This document shows, piece after piece, positions 56,812-64,000 of a stretch of DNA of 64,000 nt. Each line of letters opens with the position of its first letter. Positions within the stretch are counted from its first letter, which is position 1. Location of the stretch: positions 496,001 to 560,000 of the forward strand of contig CAJNDS010002002.1 of NCBI GenBank assembly GCA_905221605.1. The letters run 5' to 3'. Under the pieces are notes generated by a model, which was not told the DNA's origin, ran no database searches, and worked only from the letters and a program-made list of their open reading frames with translations. A program made the position numbers and the translations under genes. The stretch comes from Symbiodinium natans. Its lineage: Eukaryota > Sar > Dinophyceae > Suessiales > Symbiodiniaceae.

Positions 56812-58332
56812 TCAAAAGTTGGTGAAAATTCCAGAAAGGAAGGATCCGGCAATGTCCCTGACAACCTCTGCCGTCGAGGGCGACGGAAATGCTGGCGCAC
56901 CCTTGCGGTTGCGCCTCTCAAAGAGGCAAATGGCCCAGGCCTTGCGAATCAGGGAGGCGATGGTGGCTTCAGAGGGTTGGGACGGGAGCGTTTGCAGCTT
57001 CTCTGCCAAGTCCAGCACGCTCTCTTGCTCGAGCAGGTCGTTGCGATATTCGAGCAGCAAAGCCACACAGGCGTATCCCGGGAGCTCGAAGCGGCATGGG
57101 TCCGCCAAGAAGGCGTCCCACCACGCCACAACGTGCTCCGGCGACGTCTCCCGCGCGAAGAGCAGCATGAACCACCTCATCACGACAATGCCGGGCTCAA
57201 ACTCTAAGGCGCCGAAATGGCCGGACAGCTCGGGGTCGTACCTGCTTAGCACACTGGCTCCTGTGCCGACCAAGTCCTGGACAAACGCTGCTGTGCGCTC
57301 AGCCTTGGTGATTCGCACCTTCAGCTCAGACATGAGGGCAGTGAAACACCAATAGGCGTCAGCATCTGAATAATCGAGATCTCGGCTTAAGACAAAAACC
57401 AACACTGCGGCCATGTCACTCATGCCTTGAACATACTCCATACCCTCAGACGCTTGAAACAGGAAAAGTATGGACACAAGAGATTCGGCTCTCACAGTTC
57501 CCATTTGACATCTGTGCAGGGTCAAGTCGACTTCAGCCTTGACCATGTCCATCATTTCACTCTGGCGCGGGTCGTCTGACTTCAAGCCAGGCTGTCGGTC
57601 GCTTAGGTCCAGGTATTCAGCCAGACGCTCTTTAAAGTCTTGCCGCTTGCGTTGAAGAATCGCCGCCCATTGGTCATGCCCACCGAGAGGCAAATATCCT
57701 AGGAGTACCTTCCAGCACCGTGGACGCACGTCGTCCTGAATGCCACGAGAGCAAAGAGCCCGAGTCGCGTTTAGGTGACCTTCATTGAGTGCAGTGTCTA
57801 GCTCTTGTCCACCCACACGCAGCTTCTGCAATAGTGTCTCCAATATGTCGTCCCCTTCCTGCTCGATGCTTGATGCATACAATGTCCTTGCCAAGAGGTC
57901 TACTGCCTGCAGTGGTGGCACCACGTACTTTGTGCCCAGCTGCGCCCACAAATCAGTGACGCATCCGCTGCGGAATCGCTTCACTACGGCATTGATGTTT
58001 GAGAGGTTTGAAGGGTTTCTTGCTCTGTAGAAAGCTATCAAAGCTGCCCTGAGTGCCAGGTCCTCCGCAGAGAAATCGAGATCTGCTGGCGGCACGCTGG
58101 GGGCCATGCTCTCCAAGGGTAGCTGCGCTTCCGGGCCTTCCTCATCGTCAAGAAAGCCCCCCTGGCCCCCAAAGCTCGTACTGGCTGGCTGCTTCGGAGC
58201 AGTCGGGCTACTGGGCCCACCAGGCCCACTGGGCCCACTGGGCCCACTGGGCCCGCTGGGCCCGCTGGGCCCTTCATCCAGGAGGCTTGCGAATAAGACG
58301 TCCTCGTCTTCAAAGCTGTTGCTCTGGGCCAT
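56812..58332 (-). CDS. TBC-domain Rab GTPase-activating protein, TBC1D13-like
   Basis: Uninterrupted frame of 506 codons, ATG at 58332, TGA at 56812. The N-terminus has GPSGPSGP repeats (residues 21-37, from a CCACTGGGC DNA repeat). A helical module at about 90-180 has the pattern FYRARNPSNLSNINAVVKRF. The TBC domain covers about 195-425: GIQDDVRPRCWKVLLGYLPL (197-216), the Arg-finger region EVDLTLHR with Arg284, the Gln-finger YVQGM (300-304), YWCFTALMSEL, FEPGIVVMRWFMLLFARE and VVAWWDAFLADPCRFEL. Both catalytic fingers of the dual-finger mechanism are present, although the IxxDxxR motif has Thr for Asp. It should stimulate GTP hydrolysis by a Rab in membrane traffic; which Rab is unknown. 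The resemblance to TBC1D13 is from memory of that family's motif order. No introns, unlike the gene upstream. Confidence 0.9.
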   Translation of the reverse strand: MAQSNSFEDEDVLFASLLDEGPSGPSGPSGPSGPSGPGGPSSPTAPKQPASTSFGGQGGFLDDEEGPEAQLPLESMAPSVPPADLDFSAEDLALRAALIAFYRARNPSNLSNINAVVKRFRSGCVTDLWAQLGTKYVVPPLQAVDLLARTLYASSIEQEGDDILETLLQKLRVGGQELDTALNEGHLNATRALCSRGIQDDVRPRCWKVLLGYLPLGGHDQWAAILQRKRQDFKERLAEYLDLSDRQPGLKSDDPRQSEMMDMVKAEVDLTLHRCQMGTVRAESLVSILFLFQASEGMEYVQGMSDMAAVLVFVLSRDLDYSDADAYWCFTALMSELKVRITKAERTAAFVQDLVGTGASVLSRYDPELSGHFGALEFEPGIVVMRWFMLLFARETSPEHVVAWWDAFLADPCRFELPGYACVALLLEYRNDLLEQESVLDLAEKLQTLPSQPSEATIASLIRKAWAICLFERRNRKGAPAFPSPSTAEVVRDIAGSFLSGIFTNF

Positions 58333-58941
58333 GCCCCAGCTGCCCCAGCTGCCCTAGCACATCTAACTGACCATGCTTTAGGACCTTTAGGAATCGGCAC
58401 AGGTCTCTTTTTTTGTGGCAGCCTTCAGGTTCAATGCGAGTGCTCCGGGAGAATGGAAAAACCAACGTCACATGTCAGGGCGCGTTGTCTGAATCTGAAG
58501 TGCTTTGAGCCTATACCGGGTACCGGACCTGAAAGAAGCAGGCAATGCATTCAGCGTATTCCACATGCATCATAAGACTCTTTCAAGCGGCTAGAGCCAA
58601 TTCGAAACTTCTGACCGTGCCTGGAAGCGGAAACCCATTCGCAAGCGCAAACGAGGAAGGCGACTCAACTGGTGAAATGCGCGGCCTCGAAATAAGGGAA
58701 GCCGACACTGATCTGCGCTTTGCCGGTTCTGCTGCACAACAGGCTCAATTGCAAGGGGGGCAGTATGCTGTTTTCCTGCCTTGAAAGCACGACGGTGAGA
58801 CATGAAACAAATCCAAACCAAGGTCGGCTCAATTGGCAGACAAAAACCCAAGTATTTACACCACCACATGCGAGCATGGTTAAGTATCACCTACACCCAT
58901 GCGCAAGGAACCGCGGCCTAAGCGTCATAAACCTAGCCACC

Positions 58942-59370
58942 TAGTCGTCGGACTTGATGGGCGAATACGGGAGGGCACCCTCCAGCGCATCCGGGTCGGG
59001 CTGCGGAGGCTCCCCCATTCTGCTGGGCGCGTTTCCTGAACCCAAGCAGGGACATGCAGAGTGGAAGGCTATGCTCCGCAGCTTGGGGCCCAGAGTCATC
59101 AAACAAGTACAGGACCAAGTCTGAACCTCAAGGACAAGAAGGGCCCCCGGTCCGAGGGTGCTTTTTTTGTGTGCGTTGTGTTGTATGAAGAAGCCACGCG
59201 GCGGTCCATGGACTCTTGCGTCAGCTTCATCATCTCTTCCTCATCGTCCAGCATCTCGATGCCTTTCTTCCGCACCATTTCGGCTCCTTTCAGCTCTTCT
59301 GGGGTCTCAGCGTGGTTGGCCTTAGACAAGTATGAGCTGATGAATATGATGGGAATATGGCCTTGCCTCC
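58942..59370 (-). CDS. 3' exons of an unknown gene with acidic C-terminus
   Basis: About 59195-59340 encodes SKANHAETPEELKGAEMVRK then KKGIEMLDDEEEMMKLTQES and MDR, a charged helix. After a GGGTTCAG acceptor the last exon reads NAPSRMGEPPQPDPDALEGA then LPYSPIKSDD and TAG (58942). A GC donor after ATGGACC would keep the frame. The protein end is acidic and Pro-rich. Upstream, 59560-59800 has a basic frame (VPFQVRDMKKGGRNGRESRK) that may be another exon. Family unknown. Confidence 0.5.
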
Positions 59371-60026
59371 TCCTAAAACTAGCGCAGCACGTCCACTGCA
59401 TGCGCTGCTAGAAGGCCTGACTCAGATAAACCGAAAACATTCGAAACCCTAGCCCCACCCTAGCCCTGACTATGATTGTTCCATATTTGTAAGCACATGG
59501 TTTGGAAATCATGTTTCTTGCTCTTAAGTTGGCCGGCCACAAGCGGCCACAGAGACAACCAGAAACAAACCATGTATTTTATTCGGACCCTGTCCCAGGG
59601 CCGTCCTTCATTTTTTGCACGAGCATGTTTCACAGAGGCCTTGAGCTTGCGTACACCCTGTGGCTTTTCGGGAACCTCCGGCGACCTGTGCGAGCAATTG
59701 CCTCTGCGGGTTCGCTGCAGCGGCTGCACCGCGACCTCCTTTCTTGATTCCCGTCCATTTCTGCCGCCTTTTTTCATGTCTCTGACTTGGAAAGGGACTC
59801 CCATGAATCATAAACACCACGGATTTGTTGACTGTCTCCGTGGACCTCTACCGGAGCCTTCTACGTACCTTTTTCTTGAACCCACCCGTGCTATGCAACT
59901 GCCTGAGACGTACCTTGCATGGAGGATTCTTCTTGCCTTGCAGACAACCCGGCATTCAAGCTTAACCAAGATCAGGGGGCCATACTGTAGCAATACAACA
60001 GAAGTGAAGAACTGAAAGCACCACAC

Positions 60027-61962
60027 TCAGGCAGGGTTCCAAATTTTCGAAGATCTTCCGTAGCAATGCGGCCTTCTCTTTCCTCTTTTCACATCTGTCC
60101 TCGTAGAGGACCTGGCTAAGCACATGAGAACACAGCGAGAATTAAAGCATCCCAGATCGTCATGGCAAGCCTCTGACTTGTTCGTTGCGTCCTTGACAGC
60201 GTTGATTAAGCCCTGCTTGGGAACCTCCAAACAGGCATGGAACAGGCACAATCAGAACCTCCTGCAAAACTAAACGCATCTGCAGATTCAGGCCGGGCCT
60301 TCTTGGGGTCCGTGGCAAAGAGCCCCCGATTCAGGGAAAGCATGGGCCCAGAGGACCAGTCAATGTCCTTGCCATCAAGGTCGGCAACCGCTGCCCCCGA
60401 CTCCAAGGCCACAAGAACGCCTCGTGGGCGGCTTTGCTAACACTTCAGCATTGGCCAACACAAGACACGCCTGAGTCATGCTGAAGCCTTGCGCCGGACT
60501 CGGCCATACAGTGTCAGCGTCCGTTACATCCCTTAAAGGGGAGCCTGCTGCATGTTCTGTGGCTTTCATCGTGGAAGATTTGTCGTAGAGGCCCTGAGTG
60601 ATTGTCCACGCCACATCCTGCCATCAACGCTCAACACGTGCAAACATGTTTTCAGATCGTGCTCACGACGCATCAGGCGTCAGGGTCCTCATCTCCACGA
60701 GCCAGCCAGCAGAACTTGAGCGCACTGTTCACGAAGTGAAACTTTGCGAACTCCGAACCCAGCAACTTTGCGATTCGCTCAGAGTCCAAGAAAATGTCCT
60801 GACGCATTCGGGAATGCTGCGCGATACGCAGCTGCTCCGTTCCGAGCATGTCATAGAGGCCATCATTGCCGCGCTTGATCTTCTGAGTAACATCCAGCTT
60901 CAAAGATTTGCCTTTTAGCCCATACCGGCCCAAGTAGATACCAGTTTGTCTTTCCATGATGACGCATTGAGTCCATGCCCCCTGGCCCTTCACAGCGTAA
61001 AAGATGCTGCTTCCTGAAGGGTGGCTTGTGCTCCGACTTGGATGGTCGAAGCTGAGCATGGGACAGCCCACAACGCTCACCACTGGCTCGCCCCCCTGCA
61101 TAAGGCACAAGGTGCTGCAGAACTGCTTCGCATCACGGAACTCCACCTCCGTGTCCACAGGGTTAAACACCCAATATCTGTCCGGGGACTTCTCAGCACC
61201 GTTGTAGGTTTGGCAGAGCCCGTGCCACTCCGACACGCTAGCTGCATCTGCCTCAGGAATCAAGTCAAAGTTCGAGAGGAAGGAGGCCACGGTCTCGGCA
61301 AACTTCTCATCGGCCAACAGCTCCGGGTTCTCGTCGGACATGACAAGATCATCTGGGAACTTCTCCTTCAACATCTTCATGATGTAGCATGTCACGGCGG
61401 CCGTTGGCATGGTCGTCTCATCTCGCACATAGTTCTCTTCCAGCTTGTAACCATACAACCCCACGGTCGACCTGTCCTTAACATCTTCCAAGATGAGCGT
61501 CCCCAGGCATAGCATGTGAAGAACCTCCACCATGGCCTCCATGGCTGCTTCGAGCTCCTTACCAAACTCACCCTCGAGGAGTTCTGCAGGAACCACTTCG
61601 GGGACCGTCTTGTCAGCCCCGATGATCTTCTGGCCGTACATGCTCATGGCCAGCGCCGCCTGTCGGTCGGGCGTGCTCCTCTGCTTCGCCTGCCGCACCG
61701 AGCTTTCGGGCTCGGCCCTCATCGCCAGGGCCCCGCGCGCCTTGCGCGCCTTTCTGCGCTCCCGCCTCGCATGGCTCACTGCAAGGACAGGAGCCAGGCC
61801 GGCAATGCCAGCGATGCCAGTGATGCCAGCGATGAGCTGTGTCTGGAATCTTCCAGCCGAGGGCTCTGCTCGCTCTGCTCGCGCTGCTCGCAGGCCTCGT
61901 AGTCGAGCTAATCGAGCATTCTCATGAGCCGTGGGCGCTGTGGGAATGGACACGGAGGCCAT
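60027..61962 (-). CDS. HAL2/BPNT-like phosphatase homologue with degraded metal site, spliced
   Basis: Exon 1 runs 60694-61962 (ATG, 423 codons). Exon 2 is 60545-60617, exon 3 60299-60420, and exon 4 starts at 60212. The introns are 76 (GA-AG), 124 (GC-AG) and 86 bp (GC-AG), and all keep frame. Residues 40-80 hold a hydrophobic Gly/Ala/Ile segment followed by RRERRKARKAR, resembling an organelle or signal-anchor presequence. The core follows the inositol-monophosphatase/3'(2'),5'-bisphosphate nucleotidase fold: KFPDDLVMSDENPEL (GEE region), YWVFNPVDTEVEF (normally W-x-x-DPIDGT), VVSVVGCPML, FYAVKGQGAW, ALKFCWLARGDVAW, TEHAAG (normally WDHAAG) and VADLDGKDIDW with SLNRGLFA. Key metal-binding Asp residues appear as Asn267 and Glu, and Gly-Thr of DGT is Thr-Glu. 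Catalysis is therefore doubtful. Exon 4 is open to 60027, but its last 45 codons are unlike the family. Confidence 0.8.
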
Positions 61963-61999
61963 CTTGAAAAGATCAACGCTGCCAGGGCACCGAGGAAAC

Positions 62000-63790
62000 T
62001 ACCGAGGGCACTATGGGGCCGACGCGGCCCTGCCCGACTAAGTGACTACCACAGCCCCGGCAGCTTGCTGCAGCTTGCTTCGCTGACAACTCTCGAGCCC
62101 GCAAGAAATGCAACAAACGCGGCAAAGGGGGGCATTTCGACATTCAGCGTCATGAGCAGATCACGTCACGTGCACATGCAATCATCTCCACTTCTCAGGC
62201 TCCAGCCAAGGACCAGATCCGAAGCTCTTCCTGCCCACGCGCTCAATGCCTCCAGCCCGAGCCGACGTGACACACTTCTAACTTCTAACACCGATTCTAG
62301 TGGTTCTTTCATGTTTCTAGCCCTCCCCGCTGGGCATCTCTCGCCTTTCCAGCCACTGCAGACCTGGGCTCACAAGAGTCTCTCGAGTCTTCTGCCTCCC
62401 TTCTTAACCTCAGCTCAGTAGTTTCCCTTTTTCGGTTTGGACACCCGGGCTCCGGCATGAGCCAGGCCCGGACAAAGGAGAGGGAGAGTACCTCCAAAAT
62501 CTGCGCAGCAACTACACATACAGGTGCCATTGTAGCACGCAAAGCATGCGCGTCCATGCGTGCAGCCATTCCACGTAACTAACTCGGAAGCTGCGTGGCG
62601 AACTGTCCGATCATCTCCGCTCTCCAGGTCTGGGCTCCTGGTCTTGCCTTGGGAACCACAGTGACGCCAGTGGCGCCGCCCAGCCCACGGTCGCTCACAA
62701 CGGGAGCCCGGCGTTTCCAGAGCTTCCTTGGCTGCTCTCTCTCCATCTCTCTCCCACAACAAGCATTGGCCACACAGCATTTCGGGAAGATCTGGCAAAA
62801 TTTGAGAGATTCCTTCCCCACGGAGCAAGCGGCCCTCCCCGGTTCAGCCAGGCAACGGCAAAGCTGCCCGCAGCGCACCGACATGTGGAGGCAACCCCGA
62901 CCTGAGCGGCCGATCGCACCCTGGGTCCCGTGATGTCACCCCGTGATGTCGCCCCGTGATGTCCCGTCCCGGCCTTCTGGTCAGCAACGCCCGCCCTGGC
63001 GAGCGCGCGCTGTCAGCTCACACCCAGAGCTCCGCAAGACTTCGTGCCTTTCTGTTGCTTGACGACTTGTTTCGGCAAACGTCCTTAGGAAGCTGCGCGG
63101 CTACACGTATATGCAGTCGAAAGACATGGCCAGATTCTGGCGCCACTCTTGGGGCTCCGCGGCACGGGAAAGCATGAACGCCCATGACCTGTGCCGCGCG
63201 CCAGTGCTCTGAGGTTCTCACTTGAGCAACTGACAGCCTTTAACCCTTATGCCTGCGCGATCCTGCGCGGCTGCAGGATGAAGAAGCTGCCCCCTTCGGA
63301 TCACCTCTACTCCTCTTAAGTCCCTCTTGGCCTCGTGGGGCCCCTCTTCCGCTTCTGATCGTCTTGAGATCTTGGAGCCTCCGGTGCACCTAGCTTTATC
63401 ACACCGTCTCACCGGATGGCCGTACTGATACACTGAGAGACCACATGCCGACTTGCCTATCGTTTGAGCCCAAGCAAGCACACGAAAAGAAAGCTTCGCT
63501 GCATGACCCGACTGTTTTGGCTATTGACTCCCAGCTGCATGATCGGACCCCAAGCATGTTTTCCTGGACTGCCGGCTGCTGCGAAGCGAGCGATGCCAGC
63601 AACCGCATCAAGCCTTGACTCAGGGCAGCAGGCGGCTCTACATGCGGCTGTGGACGGCTTTTACAGAGTCTTTCCGGGGCTACGAGCACACTTCAAACTT
63701 AGCATGGCCGCTAATTAACATGGCCTTCACTGCATGGCGGCTGAAGTGTATACCAACACACACACAGATCCCTGAGGGCGACTGGGCCGC
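62000..63790. other. Little supported content; one Cys-rich frame
   Basis: Minus-strand 62415-62590 reads NGCTHGRACFACYNGTCMCS and ends SKPKKGNY plus a stop, a Cys-rich tail that could be a zinc-binding exon end. A GTGATGTC(A/G)CCCC repeat lies at about 62929-62968. Nothing else convincing. Confidence 0.3.
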
Positions 63791-63800
63791 TGGCCTGACG

Positions 63801-63940
63801 CTATCTCCTTCGGGAGCGGGACCGCTTGTCCCGAGAGCGAGACCGTCGCCTGTGCGACAGCAGACAGGACGGCCAACGGTGACCAACGAGTTCGGCAAGT
63901 CTGAGTAGCGGCAACGTGGCGGCCTGTCGCGGTCTTTGTC
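63801..63940 (-). CDS. Possible 3' end of an RS-domain (SR-like) protein
   Basis: After a GCACAG acceptor the minus strand reads RRSRSRDKRSRSRRR and TAG at 63801. A small upstream stretch after CTGGCCAG (63940) reads DKDRDRPPR. Alternating Arg-Ser with a basic end is typical of the C-terminus of SR splicing factors. The join between the two pieces is not resolved, and any RRM would lie outside the window. Confidence 0.4.
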
Positions 63941-64000
63941 CTGGCCAGCAACAGCAAGACGATGCAAGACGCCCAGCAATTGAAGCAGGCAACAGCTATA

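Noticed and set aside
60673-60693. Stop of the phosphatase at 60673 (ending GDEDPDA)
   Set aside because: The family's C-terminal motifs continue in three downstream exons with consistent phase, so this stop lies in an intron.

Overview
This window looks like nuclear DNA of a dinoflagellate, most probably a Symbiodiniaceae-type alga. The call rests on combined traits, not on a database match. Coding exons are short and lie in long non-coding DNA. Several introns that can be placed through conserved domains start with GC or GA as well as GT, and short direct repeats sit at their borders. Plant-type telomere repeats (CCCTAAA) occur inside the sequence. Cold-shock-domain, voltage-gated-channel, RAP/OPR-like, EF-hand and PAS/LOV-like families are present. 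Every gene I could support reads on the minus strand, which fits the unidirectional gene blocks known from these genomes. I saw no bacterial-style operon, Shine-Dalgarno pattern, rRNA or tRNA.

Layout in coordinate order (genes read right to left). 0-4.3 kb: unrecognised exons. 4.7-6.75 kb: RAP/OPR-like helical-repeat gene. 8.0-9.8 kb: intronless gene for a protein with three cold-shock domains, a Q/P/Y-rich tract and two SH3-like domains. 10.5-11.1 kb: DHHC palmitoyltransferase with only three membrane segments. 12-13.8 kb: unrecognised exons and a minisatellite. 14.7-15.7 kb: 940-bp alternating TG/CG tract. 16.1-19.5 kb: PAS/LOV-like exons. 20.4-21.3 kb: two-TM membrane protein. 23.2-28.7 kb: repeat gene with a 108-119-bp minisatellite and a near-identical 1285-bp tandem array. 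28.7-29.9 kb: disordered-protein ORF. 33.9-37.9 kb: voltage-gated cation channel in at least 14 small exons. 38.8-48.5 kb: many coiled-coil, disordered or unknown exons. 50.3-50.75 kb: EF-hand gene. 56.4 kb: interstitial telomeric repeat. 56.8-58.3 kb: intronless TBC Rab-GAP. 58.9-59.4 kb: 3' end of another gene. 60.0-62.0 kb: spliced HAL2/BPNT-like phosphatase homologue with degraded metal-binding motifs. 63.8-63.94 kb: possible RS-domain protein end.

The genes do not form one pathway. They cover membrane excitability and Ca2+ sensing (channel, EF-hand), membrane traffic and lipidation (TBC, DHHC), RNA handling (CSD, RAP/OPR-like, RS-domain) and signalling (PAS).

The strongest unusual item is the 23.2-28.7 kb region. 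On the minus strand a short peptide (EKSEYEF..xSP..LG) recurs at least eleven times. Where I compared copies, most codon differences were synonymous, and four of the six distinct copies start directly after an AG. It looks like a rapidly expanding exon array of a repeat protein I do not recognise. Also notable are two introns in the EF-hand gene that split the same Gly codon, in the same phase, in two separate EF loops.
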